The notes under the pieces: generated by a model
What the model was told of the DNA's origin: nothing
Databases searched by the model: none
The model's input: the letters and a program-made list of their open reading frames with translations, nothing else
Assembly: GCA_943736015.1 (NCBI GenBank)
Contig: OX031062.1
Coordinates: 60,500,962-60,564,961 of the forward strand
Length of the DNA: 64,000 nucleotides
From: Tridacna crocea
Taxonomy: Eukaryota > Mollusca > Bivalvia > Cardiida > Cardiidae
Reading direction: 5' to 3'
Position numbers and translations under genes: made by a program
In this document: positions 20,429 through 31,150 of the stretch, piece by piece
Layout: each line of letters opens with the position of its first letter
Position numbering within the stretch: position 1 is the stretch's first letter

Positions 20429-23400
20429 CTGTGATTGGACAAATAAAAAGGATACAGCCCCTTTATCACATAATCCGTTAAAGTCCCTGAAGATAACACC
20501 TTTTAACCCATTACCAAATGACAAAATTTTAGGTTTGTCAAAATTGAAAGGAATTACAGACGACAAAATTGAAGTGACTGAAAATTTGAAATTTGTTTTG
20601 TGAAGGGTAGAAAACATTGTGGGAAAAGGAGAAAATGCTGGTTACCAGCATTTTCTCCTTTTCCAACAATGTTTTCAAAAGGCTTCTTTCTCAGGTTCGT
20701 CAAAAGTCGGGATTGTGTGGCAAAGAGTTAAAAACATTGTTCACAAAGGAAAACATTGCTGGTAACCAGCTATAATAAATCTATGTCTTTCACAGTTTCT
20801 GATGATGCTTAATTTGAATGGTTCCTCCAAAAATATTGAAGGAAACTGCAGTTCAAAGCATCAAATGATTAAAAAGTCAACAAAGACTAAGTTATTTCTG
20901 ACATTTCATGCATTTACTCTACCAAATGACAAAATTTTTGACTTGTCCAAATTCAAAGCATTTGCAGATGACAAAATAGATGTAACTCAAAATTTGAAAT
21001 TTGACTAAGAGAAATGGGTAAAAATCTTAATTGTGTAGTAACAGATAAAATTTTATCAATGCTCCATATATTGAGAAAACTTGAAAACTTAACATTAGTC
21101 TATGGAGAAGGGGGATGGAATTGCTTCAAAACAAAAGAATTTACCTCTAAATATTTACCTTTAACTCTTTAATAGATGGCAAAATTTTAGACTGGTCAAG
21201 ATTCAAAGCATTTGCAGATGACAAATTAAAGATGGCTCAAATGCTTGCATTTGTCCTTCTTAGAGTAGAAAACATTGTGGTAAAAGGTCACCAGCATTTT
21301 CTCCTTTTTCAACAATGTTTCCAAAGGCTTTGTACAAGGGTCATTAAAACCTAGGATTGTTTTGTAAAGGGTTCATTGTACCAAATTAACCCTCTACCAA
21401 ACAATCACTGTTTTTTATGACCCTGAGATAGAAGCCTTTTGAAATCTTTGTTGAAATACTAGAAAATGCTGATAACCAGAATTTTCACCATTTCCCACGA
21501 TGTTTTCTACCCTGCTGGAAACAAATTTCAATTTCAGAGCTACATTCATTTTTTCATCTGCAAATGCTTTGAATTTGGATGTGTATATAGAGTTTATTTC
21601 ATCAGCTTGTGGTTAATATGGGGAAATATTTGCCGAAAAAGGTAAAGGTATGTGAAAATAACAAGTGCCGTAAGGCTTGAGTTATTTTTGTGGACTTTTC
21701 CCTTTTGAGGCAAATATTTCCCCATATTAACCACAAGCTGATGAAATAAATTATATATTTCCTCTGATTACATGTATTTTGTCAACGAATGCCACTTTTA
21801 AAATTTGTGATCTCAAGTCAATTAACCAGATTTTCGGCCGGAGGAAAATATTCACTGTAACGGGAAAATAATATTCCCCCAGCTTCAATTACGTCATTTC
21901 TTTACCCATAACATTTCTAAAAATGGACACATGAAATATAATGGAACAGACTAATACCTGTAAATGTGCACAAACTGATGTTGGTTTCCAGTCGTCTTCA
22001 TCATACAAATTTATATCTCTCCATTCAAAGATACCTGACATAGAAAGTAAATGATAGTAGTGAAGATGTCTACTACATAGAGGATATTTGTTTTTTTCGG
22101 TGAAAGATCGAAATTTATTTCATCGAGTGGACACCATCGGTAATATTTTCACGAGTGGTGCAGCCACGAGTGAAAATATTACCAATGGTGTTCACGAGAT
22201 GAAATAAATTTCGATTTTTCACCAAAAAAATCAAATATTCTATTTATTTCATGCTTTTTACCCTTTCTGGGAGGAGCTTTATCAAAATTCAGTACATTTC
22301 TTTTCCCTTATTCCCCATGGCGTACCCCTCCCGCATAGCAATGTTACGTCAAGCGCGAGAAATGTTAGGTATATGACGTCATATTTCCCATCTGGTTGTT
22401 AGGCACGCGCAATTTATCTAGGGGACAAGAACATGAAAATCGGTATTTTCACTGGTGATACCAGTGTAAGATCGAAAAATATTTTCACTGCTATTTCTCG
22501 ATATCCTACTGGAAAGCATGAAATAATGTAGAGTAAACTTGTTACTGCCAGTAAATCACTTTTTTACACTTAACCATACAACAAAATTGTAGGCTGGTAC
22601 AAATTGAAAGCATTTGCAGACAATAATTTTAATGTGGCTAAAATGGTGCACTCTTCCTTTGATAGGGTAGAAAACCTTGTGGGAAAAGGAGAAAATGCTG
22701 GTTACCAGCATTTTCTCCTTTTCCTACAATGTTTTCAAAAGGCTTCTTTCTCAGGGTCGTTAAAAGTCGGGATTGTGTGGTAAAGAGTTAAATCCTACCA
22801 CAGACAGCTACCAAAAGTCTCATGAAAAAAGTAGAAGTTATTAACTCATGACCAAACGACAAAATTGTTGGCCTGTCAAAATCAAAAATATTTGCAGAAG
22901 ACAAAATAAAAGTGTCTGAAAGTTTGTTTGTGAAGGGGAGAAAACTTTGCGGGAAAAGCAAAAAATGCTAGTTACAAGCATTTTCTCCTTTTCCAACAAT
23001 GTTTTCTAAAGGCCTCTTTCTCATGGTCTTCAAAAGTAAGGACTGTGTGGTAATGGGTTAAACCAGCAACTCTTCCTCTGCCGTCAATTTTTCACATGTT
23101 GTTTTGTGTCAAACCACATTTACCATCAATTCAGTTGATAACCCCTTCATTTGAAAGGTGTTTTAAAAGACATCTACAGCCAGAGCCTAGTAAATATCAA
23201 CAAAAGATTTACAGCCTTTGATAATCTCTCTGGCATATGGTGCCAATTAAGTCTAGAATTTGTTATCATCATTCTGAAAATGCCAAAAATCGATGTTTTA
23301 ACTCATTACCAAATGACGAAGTTTTAGGTTTGTCAAAATTGAAATCATTTGTAGATGACAAAACAAAAGTGACTGAAAATTTGAAATTTGTTTCGTGAAG

Positions 23401-25849
23401 GGTAGAAAACATTGTGGGAAAAGGAGAAAATGCTGGTAACCAGCATTTTCTCCTTCTCACTTAATGTTTTCCAAAGGCTACTTTCTTAGGGCCGTCAAAA
23501 GTAGGGATTGTGTGGTAATGGGTGTTAAGATGAAACTGCTTTTTCAGGAATGAATCCTGTCAAAACTAGAGCTGTCACTGAATGTGACTTTATACCCCCT
23601 ACAGCACTTTGACAGTATTTTGTACACAGATGGACACAAGGACCGACGCACAGACAGATGCACGGACAGACACACAGACAGACAAGCTGATTCCAGTATA
23701 CCCCCGAAAACATTCATTTTGCGGGGGTATAAATAACTATCATCAGTCCTTGGCAAGATATTGGTTGAACCACAGATCGAACATGCAACCTACTGTTCTT
23801 AAGTCTCGTATGCTATTGACTGAGCTACCAGGGCTCAACTAGGCATGGCAGTAAAAAACGCCAGGGAAAAGAAGAAAGCATGAGATGGAACACTGATTTT
23901 AATGAATGAAGAAACATGTGATGTGGTGAAGAGATGCATTTTGCAGATCTAAGACTAACAGTTACGGTAGCTTTTATCCTTAGCCCCCATTTCAAAGTCT
24001 TCTGTCCACAGAATACTTTAAAACAAACTGAACATTCACTTGTATGCACGAGATAGGTTTCACATACGCTATCTGATTCCAATTTCAATGTGAATACTCT
24101 GAAAAGAATATTTCTAATTGACTCTTGGTGTGCATGTCAGTGTATGTGGTTGTTGTAGTATTTATGCTATAATTTTCTTCTTTGCAAAAACCTTGGTGTG
24201 ATTTCCATCTGCATGAAAATTGCATTTGTAGCCTTTCATTTCTTTGTAAATGAAATTTCATGTAACATCCGGGCAACCCTTGAATACTGAATATTTGGTG
24301 ATTGCTTAAATTTACCTTCTTTCACAGTTTCATTGTGATACCACAGCTGAAGAAAAGTATTCACATAACAAGTTGCTCCTAGGTTTTTTAGGCCAACAGA
24401 CATTCCAGGCTTCCGCCTCTCACCCTCTGGGTCTTGAACATCATGCCAGGCTGTGTCATCTATCTCGTTAAACCACACTCTTTCACCTATAAACAAAATT
24501 GTTACAAGACCAATTAACTCATTACCAGAAGACAATAATTTAGACTTCTCCAAATTGAAAGCATTTGCAGACGACAAAATGAAAGTGACTGAAAATTTAA
24601 AATTTGTTTCGTGAAGGGTAGAAAACATTGTGGGAAAAGGAGAAAATCCTGGTTACCAGCATTTTCTCCTATTCCCACAATGTTTTCTAAAGGCTTCTTT
24701 CTCAGGGGCGTCAAAGGTAGGAATTGTCTGGTAATGGGTTAAGCAATTCAGTTCACACTTTCCCATATGAATAGCCCTACTGTAATTCTAAGAGCCTGGA
24801 GAAAAAAGTTTTTGAAAAACACCTAAAAATAGAGCAAAAGCTGTTAAGAAGCATCTCCTTAATTCTTTAGAATAATTGCAACTTTTCAAGACAAATTCCA
24901 TCAGTAGAGCCATGCTTATAGAGGATAATCAACTGGTTATTTTTTATATGAAAAATATCTCACGAGGATCTGTTGTTAGGCATTGAAAAAACAAGTGCGC
25001 TGCACGAGGATTTTTTTTATTGCCTTACGACGCATCCGTGCGAGATATTTTTCATATCAAAAGTAACCAGTTGATTAATCTATTTATTATATACCTTATT
25101 AACATTATTATTTTTAATTTTTTGTCTAAAAGTCGAAATCAATACTTTGGATAGAGAGAAGAAACCAGGGACATAATTCTTAATGAAAAAAAAAGTAGTT
25201 TAGGAATCCTAAATTACGGCAGGAAGTGAAAAGCTGATATCTTCACTAATGATGATATCAAAATTAAGTACACTGGGAAATTCCAGGATTTCACTGCTAG
25301 GTATATAATAAAACCCTTTACCAAAACTTGGATTAGTCCAAATTGAAAGAATTTGAAGACAACAAAAAAATGTCCATCAAATATTGAAATTTGATTTGGG
25401 AATGGTAGAAAACATTGTGGTAAAAGGAGAAAATGCTGCTTATCCAGCATTTTTCTCCTTATTCCACAACATTTTCTAAAGTGTCTGTCCTCAGGGTTGT
25501 TAAACATGGGGACTGTGTTGTTAAGAGTTAAACAAAAGCCTCTTTTCCCCCTTATTTTCAAATGCAGTTTACTGCACAGTGATAAAAAATTATACTAATT
25601 TTGTACAGTGATTTATGAAATTTAATAAATCACCAATTTAGTCTTTTTTGTAATTTCAAGTCATTATAGTTTACCTATGCAGTTGACACAATATGGATTT
25701 CCTTTACAGTTTCTTCTACAAACTCCAAGTTTACAGGGAGTAAGTTTCAGTCGATAGGCTGTCTTCACATTGTCTAAAGTTACATTTTCCCAGTCCGTCC
25801 TTTCTGCCCACTCCCAACACAACTTGTCCAAAGGTGGCTTCTGAGGCAT
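17348..25849 (-). CDS. USP48: USP48, ubiquitin carboxyl-terminal hydrolase 48 (4 exons)
   Basis: Cysteine protease that removes ubiquitin from proteins; in mammals it is largely nuclear. Coding exons in transcript order are 25849-25675, 24486-24316, 22034-21958 and 20428-17348. All borders are GT/AG, phases agree, and the total is 1167 residues (human 1035). The N-terminus carries a CRRNCKGNPYC motif at about 44-54. The USP core has the catalytic Cys98 in NLGATCYVN, the GQQQDAQEF box, two CxxC zinc pairs and the general-base His near residue 342 in SGHYVAH. Three DUSP-type regions follow, then a C-terminal ubiquitin-like domain ending MPESGFKGTNLL. The catalytic motifs look intact. The start ATG is chosen because the sequence after it aligns in register with vertebrate USP48 from memory; Cys98 falls at the same number. 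The introns are full of MITEs and fold-backs. Confidence 0.96.
20503..20731 (+). mobile_element. TTAA-hairpin MITE A in USP48 intron 3
   Basis: 229 bp TTAA to TTAA, hairpin centre near 20642. It lies about 75 bp upstream (in transcript direction) of the exon 4 acceptor, where the branch point and polypyrimidine tract are expected nearby. Confidence 0.9.
20914..21048 (+). mobile_element. TTAA-hairpin MITE A, hairpin deleted
   Basis: CTCTACCAAATGACAAAATT start and AATTGTGTAGTAACAG end; the hairpin and flanks are missing. Confidence 0.65.
21161..21374 (+). mobile_element. TTAA-hairpin MITE A, half hairpin
   Basis: TTAACTCTTTAATAGATGGC start, one hairpin arm shortened (AAAAGGTCACCAGC), end GTAAAGGGTTCA. 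Confidence 0.7.
21386..21588 (-). mobile_element. TTAA-hairpin MITE A, truncated end
   Basis: TTAACCCTCTACCAAACAAT start and mutated hairpin on GCTGATAACCAGA; the terminal 25 bp were lost where a fold-back repeat starts. Confidence 0.65.
21593..21750. repeat. Fold-back element, 42-bp perfect arms
   Basis: The arm TTTATTTCATCAGCTTGTGG... at 21593-21634 is complementary to 21709-21750. The centre holds a smaller palindrome around AAGTGCCGTAAGGCTTGA. It lies in USP48 intron 3. Confidence 0.88.
21958..22034 (-). CDS. USP48: USP48 coding exon 3 (77 bp)
   Basis: Flanked by TTTCTATGTCAG and GTATTAG in transcript sense. Encodes IFEWRDINLYDEDDWKPTSV then CAHLQ, matching the linker before the QQQDAQEF box. 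Phases fit both neighbours (1 nt carried in, 0 out). Confidence 0.92.
22085..22228. repeat. Fold-back element, about 63-70-bp imperfect arms
   Basis: The left arm runs from ATTTGTTTTTTTCGGTGAAA to CACGAGTGG near 22147; the right arm is its near complement, ending CACCAAAAAAATCAAAT. It lies in USP48 intron 2. Sequence to about 22530 contains related GATCGAAAAATATTTTCAC blocks and may belong to the same element. Confidence 0.8.
22570..22791 (+). mobile_element. TTAA-hairpin MITE A in USP48 intron 2
   Basis: 222 bp TTAA to TTAA; hairpin centre near 22703; GTGTGGTAAAGAGTTAA end. Confidence 0.87.
22841..23061 (+). mobile_element. TTAA-hairpin MITE A in USP48 intron 2
   Basis: TTAACTCATGACCAAACGAC start and GGTAATGGGTTAA end; hairpin tip mutated to GCTAGTTACAAGC. 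Confidence 0.85.
23298..23522 (+). mobile_element. TTAA-hairpin MITE A in USP48 intron 2
   Basis: TTAACTCATTACCAAATGAC start, hairpin near 23434, end GGTAATGGGT; the right TTAA is slightly displaced. Confidence 0.85.
23619..23735. repeat. GACA-rich simple sequence and CCCCCG fold-back
   Basis: Degenerate (GACAGACA/CACAGACAGA)n at 23630-23685 is followed by a small palindrome, TATACCCCCGAAAA against TTTTGCGGGGGTATA. Confidence 0.65.
23763..23837 (-). mobile_element. tRNA-like SINE head
   Basis: In reverse sense it reads CCTGGTAGCTCAGTCAATAG (box A) and GGTTGCATGTTCGATCTG (box B) with tRNA spacing. The acceptor stem does not pair well, so a tRNA-derived SINE or pseudo-tRNA fits better than a working tRNA gene. 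Confidence 0.6.
24316..24486 (-). CDS. USP48: USP48 coding exon 2 (171 bp)
   Basis: Encodes residues from ERVWFNEIDD through GLKNLGATCYVNTFLQLWYH to VKEG, including the catalytic Cys98. Acceptor TTGTTTATAG, donor GTAAAT. The split Gly codons at both ends join correctly. Confidence 0.95.
24514..24742 (+). mobile_element. TTAA-hairpin MITE A in USP48 intron 1
   Basis: 229 bp TTAA to TTAA, hairpin centre near 24654. Its left TTAA is about 28 bp from the exon 2 acceptor. Confidence 0.9.
24924..25080. repeat. Fold-back element, about 45-bp imperfect arms
   Basis: GATAATCAACTGGTTATTTT on the left pairs with a right arm ending GTAACCAGTTGATTAATC; the interior includes AAGTGCGCTGCACGAGG. It lies in USP48 intron 1. 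Confidence 0.82.
25311..25531 (+). mobile_element. TTAA-hairpin MITE A, variant
   Basis: AAACCCTTTACCAAAACTTG start, hairpin on GCTGCTTATCCAGC, end GTTGTTAAGAGTTAA. Confidence 0.75.
25675..25849 (-). CDS. USP48: USP48 coding exon 1 (175 bp)
   Basis: ATG at 25849-25847 begins MPQKPPLDKLCWEWAERTDW; the exon ends within GKP-free text NPYCVNCIG before donor GTAAAC. The W-W-x-Y-x-P-C pattern and CRRNCKGNP match the USP48 N-terminus. No upstream in-frame exon was identified; further 5' non-coding exons are possible. Confidence 0.93.
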
Positions 25850-25953
25850 TCTTCATATCATAGACTCGCAGGTGTGGCAAACTCTACGTACATTCCTACA
25901 AACAAACAAGATGACCATACTGATAGCCTTGGGCATATATTCACCAACCATTC

Positions 25954-27472
25954 TTAAGAAAACATTAACAAACGACAAAATTTTTGTCTCGTTCAAATCG
26001 AAAGCATTTTGCAGATGACAAAATAAAAGTGACAAAATTTGAAAATTGGTTTGTGAAAGGTAGAAAACATTGTGGAAAAAGGAGAAAATGCTGGTAACCA
26101 GCATTTTCTCCTTTTCCCGCAATGTTTTCTAAAGCCTTCTTTCTCATGGGCGTCAAAAGTAGGGATTGTGTGCAGTGTTCCCACTGGAAATTTTATTTGG
26201 GGATTTTGTTTTACCCCCTACAACTGAAAAATGGGGGTATAAGAAAAAAAATGGGGGTACAAATTCAGAAAAAAACTTGTATGCCCACATCTCTAGATAT
26301 TTACTGCCTCATTCTTGTTCAGATGCAGAACAATCATATTATAGATCTACTCTGTCAATGTACATTTTGAAATGTATGCATAACTGAAAGTTAAAGAATT
26401 GCAAAGTTTTAACTAGACTGTAGTGGTCTTTATGCTCATATTTTCACATCCCATTAGCCTTTTTTATTTCAGTTTAGATTTCATATTTGAAGGTATGACA
26501 ATAATGGTTCTCAACTGAAGGTAACGTAATCCATATTGATGATTTGCAGCAAAAACAAGATATTTGTGGAAATTTGTAACTTAAATCCATTACAAGCTGA
26601 AAAGAAGGTATGAAGTGACTCTGATCTGACAATGTAAACAGGAGCATTTTGTTGTGTCATGGGTTTCTGCGTTTTTTTTGACCAATCTATTTTTCATGTC
26701 CATTTAGTTATGGATAGGTGTTTCTGCATGATCTGGCTTATGGTTGATAATAAGGATAGCAAGTCACTTCAAAACCTGTCATTTTACACAAGATCAGCGG
26801 ATAATGGCTTTTGTTTTTGTTTACATTTTGTCGTGAGGTCTCGCGTGTAACCAAACTTTGTTATGTGAATTTCAATTCTGTACAGTGATTGACACAATAA
26901 TTTGCGTGAGTTTGGACACTGATATGAATTCTGTTTTCTCTATGATGAATATTTCTACAACTCGTGTGCCTTGCTTGCTTACGGAACCTGAATTCCGAAA
27001 CCTGAAAGTACATTTCTGAGCTAATCCCAATGTAGGTTCACAGACGAAAGACGTTGACGTCAACAAAACGCTCTTTCATAGACTGCGTCAAACAAAGGAG
27101 AGCTGAATTAAGGATTCTTTTTGGAAACGAATGAGTCCCAGTCTGCAAAAGAATGCCATCTAGCGGGAGATAATGGCAAATTATAGGTCGCAATAATAAA
27201 GACCGAATACGCCGACCATGTAAATGTTCTAAAAATAGAAAGCTGGAAATCCAAAATTTTTCTGATGTTAGAATTACTTTGTCAGAAAATTGCTTTTACG
27301 TGAGCCATTCTATGCAAACACTTTATTTTTCATTTTTATGTTCGATCTTCATCAGTATTTTTTATGCGTGATTTCACGTACAGGTTTGTAATTTTGTGCG
27401 TTTTTTAATTCATTTATACGTGTTTCACGCACGATTTTGCGTGATTGGGAACACTGGTGTGGTAATGGCTTA
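25954..27472 (+). mobile_element. TTAA-hairpin MITE A split by a 1.28-kb transposon
   Basis: The left part carries AACAAACGACAAAATTTTTG and a hairpin near 26095; the right part is GTGTGGTAATGGCTTAA. The element at 26173-27456 sits inside GATTGTGTG. The MITE starts about 100 bp upstream of the USP48 start codon. Confidence 0.82.
26173..27456. mobile_element. Non-autonomous CAGTG-ended DNA transposon (hAT-like)
   Basis: Short inverted ends CAGTGTTCCCA and TGGGAACACTG, and 1284 bp in length. The repeated GTGTG flanks (26168-26172, 27457-27461) look like a 5-bp target duplication; the usual hAT length is 8, so superfamily assignment is tentative. No transposase frame is visible. A fragment of repeat family C is at 27147-27178 inside it. 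Confidence 0.7.
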
Positions 27473-27474
27473 AG

Positions 27475-28480
27475 GAGGAAGGTCCTGCATGACTCGGTGG
27501 TAAAGTCTAGGACTCATGACCTAGTACCTTCAGTCTGAAGGTGTCTGCTCCGATGCTATTTTTGTGACTGGTCTTCGCATTCACCTTCATATCAGCCATT
27601 CATTAAACACTTCTGGAAAATATATGATTTTACCCGCATCATTTCGAACGGCTCAATGAGACAGAATTTCCAATGGCAACTAATAAAACGGGCATGGATC
27701 GTTAGATAAATGATTAATCTTAACAAAAAAACTGGTGTTAGTTAATATCCAACTCTTACCTTTGTGCAAATCTGTACTTTTCAACGTAAATAACCGTTGA
27801 CCTACTTCACCAGAAATCAAAACATGGTGATCTTTTCAATGCGCATGTCTCGGCAGAAATCGCAGTATCTCTGACACGCTACAGGATGGTTTAGTTGCGA
27901 ATTTTGCTGTAAACAAACGCACCTTGATCGAACTTCGCTGTATAGGGTTAGGGAACCAGACTGTACAAAATTCAAATTCCGTTGAGTGCACATGCCTGAC
28001 TAACGGAAGTCGCCATGTTAGTTGTTTACAAATTACGCTGGATTTATTTACGTTGGGTAAAAAGGTAAATTCCCATTGATTTAACTGGTATTTTGCAGCA
28101 GATTTTGTGTGCTCTTAATGATTAATCATTTATCTAACGATCCATCTCCATTTCATTAGCTGTCATTGGAAATTTTGTCGCATTGAGCCGTTCGAAAACA
28201 TGCCGGTAAAATTGTATTTTTTCCAGAAGTGTTTAATGAATGGCTGATATGAAGGTGTATGTGAAGAACAGTAAAAAATAGCATCGGAGCAGACACCTTC
28301 AGACTGAAGGTAATGACCTAGAGGCCCAGGGTTCAAGACTCACTGGATCCACTGGGTTCTCCTTGGACCTGGCCTTAGGCAAGGTACTTCAGAGCCCCAG
28401 GCTAGTGCTATGTGAGCTATAGCCGTAATTATGACTGACATAATGTTGAATATGGTGTTAAACATCCCTCAAATATCTAA
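27475..28480 (+). mobile_element. tRNA-derived SINE split by a Mutator-like element
   Basis: The left piece 27475-27524 has a box A-like TGACTCGGTGGTAAAGTC. The right piece from 28313 has box B GGGTTCAAGACTC and a SINE body ending GGTGTTAAACATCC. The pieces are separated by the element at 27525-28312. Confidence 0.72.
27525..28312. mobile_element. Mutator-like non-autonomous element, copy 1 (788 bp)
   Basis: Long terminal inverted repeats (about 190 bp, starting TACCTTCAGTCTGAAGGTG) and a perfect 9-bp target duplication, ATGACCTAG, at 27516-27524 and 28313-28321. Long inverted ends plus a 9-bp duplication are the hallmark of Mutator-like elements. No transposase. Copy 2 is at 31513-32303. 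Confidence 0.85.
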
Positions 28481-29061
28481 TCAACCCTCTCCCGGTACAG
28501 AATTTAACAAGCATACAGTACTCAGTCGAAATATCCTCGAGTGATCGTATTTCAATTCAAATCCGTTACAAATTATTTAAGTGTTAACAAGAATTAAACA
28601 TTACCATGTAATTTCGATGACCAAATCGAAAAAAATACTCCTCTAACCTGCTAAAACCTTGATCACAAAATTCTTTGATTCCGCTTGGTCTACTTCGACT
28701 GTTACTGTAAACCATGGTCGGTCCATTCCATTGATTCAAATAAAGAAATTACGGAACGCTACTCTAGTACTTTAATTGATCAAACTCACTCCCCAATCCA
28801 CATGAAAAGGACGTTTGAAATCACCGTTGATAAAGAGCGTCTGGAACGCTTAGACCAAATTTCTACACGGGTTTGTGGAATACCGAAATGAAGCGTTCTC
28901 ATGTGGTCGCATTTTTTCTGCCGCGGGATACGCGATAGCTGCTGCAATAATTCGATTTAAAAGAAGTATAGTGATAAAACAAATTGTATCATAAGAAAAA
29001 ATATCGCGATAATTGTAACTCTTATTACGATTATTTTTTGCTTTCGTCCCCACAACTGACA
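28481..29061. other. Gene-free stretch upstream of DALRD3
   Basis: No defined repeat and no supported exon. A short plus-strand frame at 28685-28891 has no domain. Confidence 0.45.
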
Positions 29062-29611
29062 TTAAAGGTGGGTATTTAGATTTTTCACATCACACCAAAT
29101 TAAAGAATATATTATATGACTGAATTTTGTATGAAAAAAAATCAATACTAATCATTAATGATAAAGATTCATAAAATTAACCCCAAAAATTTATTTTGAT
29201 GGTATATCCTTAAAAGGCTAGGTAGCCTCTTAAGCTATTTTTGGATTTCGCGGCAAAAATAAAAAAAGCATTGTGGGATTGTCAAGTGACTGGCATGTGA
29301 CTAATGATGCTTAAATTCATTTACATAACAAACATGTAATTATTTTCTATAATATCTTCTTCGGACGCTATGTTTGAAGCTTTGTATATGTATTTCCAGT
29401 ATATAAATGAGCAAGTTGCCCATGTAAAAATAGATTGTGTTTCCCGTCGGTGTCGACCTGGGCTGTAGCGAATCTCTAATTTCTCTTGTTGTCCGATGGT
29501 TATCGACTACTGCGGTTTTATGAAAGAAAATTATAGGGTTTTGAGTGTATAACGATGATTTTTTGTACTTTTGTAAAGTTTTCGTCCTAGAATCTGAAGG
29601 GCCACCTTTAA
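29062..29611 (-). mobile_element. TTAA transposon, 550 bp, copy 2
   Basis: TTAAAGGTGGGTATTTAGA at the left and GGGCCACCTTTAA at the right. Inverted relative to the copy at 8714-9249 and diverged from it by scattered substitutions. Confidence 0.8.
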
Positions 29612-30435
29612 TGGTAGACCTATAATTAGATATGGTTTCGGAACACCTTTGCCTACAACCTTATGAATGCTGCTTTTCCCTGAATGGTTCTAAATTTGTG
29701 TGTGGGTGGCATTTCGAGTTGCCTTTATGATTATACAGACCTCTGTTCACTTTGAGTCTTGTCATAATTAACCAATTAAGCTACGGTAACTGTTGTTAAT
29801 GATTCGAGAAATTTTACTTACTGCAATCTTATTAAGTAAAAACTAGCGTGTTTATCCAAATAATGAATTTTCTATTTATAGATATTGAGAAATTGATAGA
29901 ACTATCACATTAATTTTATCTCAAATGTCAGCTTCGAGCACATTGGAGAAATTTTGCGATTAAATATTAAGTTCATTATGATACTTTTTTTTGGAAAATT
30001 TTTCACGACGTTGATAAGATTTCCAGAAAACGTTTAATTTATCACGACAGTTTACAAAAATTTTCCATTATCTCACATAGGTGGCATTATACAAATGCCC
30101 ATCTATTTAATTTGGACATTCTGGGAATAGAACCAGACTTCTTTTCTATGCAACAACCGTTACTTCGAATTTTTGAATTTCAAAATTAAATAAATATTTA
30201 CTCAGTAAAATCTTGTATCTGGTGGCAGAAATACAATGTATGCCACCATATTCTCACAATATAAGCTGTTCCCCAGAAGAATAATAATGATAGGTTTCCA
30301 TTAGCCATTACTGGACTATTCGACCCATGATGAGTTCAATACCTAGTTAAATCAGCAAGTAGCGATTTTAGTCAACATTTAAAGAGGTAAGAATGCTACT
30401 ACCTTTTTGGTGTTTTCGGATTACCAATACAAACT
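29612..30435. other. Gene-free stretch with fragment of repeat C
   Basis: 30062-30205 resembles the start of repeat family C (CATTATCTCACATAGGTGGC onward). Otherwise AT-rich sequence with no gene. Confidence 0.5.
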
Positions 30436-30786
30436 CATTATCTCCAGCTAGATGGCATTCTACAAATACTCATCTATCTAATTTGGCCACTCTGGGTACA
30501 GATCTGGAGTACTTTTCTATGTGACAACAGTTACTTTGAATTATAAACTAAAATAAACGCTTACTCAATAAGATGCTTCCTGGTGTGATTCATTCCGCTG
30601 TGATCAACAGTTTAGAAAAATCTGGATCTAAAACAGGCCTGCGTTTTCCTCAAACATAGTGATAAAAGCCATTTTCCCCATTGCTACTTTATAGCACGTA
30701 TTACAACAATCTTCCCAAAATCAGGTAGAGTGATGTGTCATATAAGACAGGTCAAATCTTCAAAGAATATGACATGTGCAGACAAC
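30436..30786 (+). repeat. Interspersed repeat family C, copy 3
   Basis: CATTATCTCCAGCTAGATGG to TGTGCAGACAACGG, collinear with 1931-2293. Confidence 0.75.
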
Positions 30787-31070
30787 GGATGCAAACTGTA
30801 ATTCAGGATATCTTGTGCTTGCATACAGGATTTGGGGTGTATGGAAAATAATGCAAAGGACCGGAATGACATTGAAGAAGTGATGTGTTTACTTCTGCAG
30901 CAGTACTTAATTTATTTGATATTGGAATAGGCAAGAGCCTGAACACAATATCCATTCCTTATAGCTTCATGTCATGCAAGTTCTTCTTTTAGCTTACATG
31001 AACATGTTAGACTTTTTTCTATCTAATGTCACATCAATGAGATATTGCTACAATGATTTACATTGTATCT

Positions 31071-31150
31071 ACAAATCCATTCCAGTCCATTCCGGTTCAT
31101 TCTTATACATTCCGGTCTATTCTGATCGATTTCGCTACATTCCGGTACTT
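31071..31150 (+). repeat. Degenerate decamer repeat upstream of DALRD3
   Basis: About seven consecutive 10-bp units of the type TCCGGTCCAT, in strict 10-bp phase, end 16 bp before the DALRD3 ATG. Several units contain TTCCGG or CATTCC, cores that ETS and TEAD factors recognise; function here is unknown. Confidence 0.7.

Noticed and set aside
26659-27066. Short frames inside the CAGTG-ended element as transposase remnants
   Set aside because: No hAT or other transposase motif is visible; lengths are those expected by chance.
28685-28891. Possible upstream coding exon of DALRD3 (MVYFDCYCK...)
   Set aside because: No donor keeps a frame into exon 1 and there is no similarity to DALRD3.
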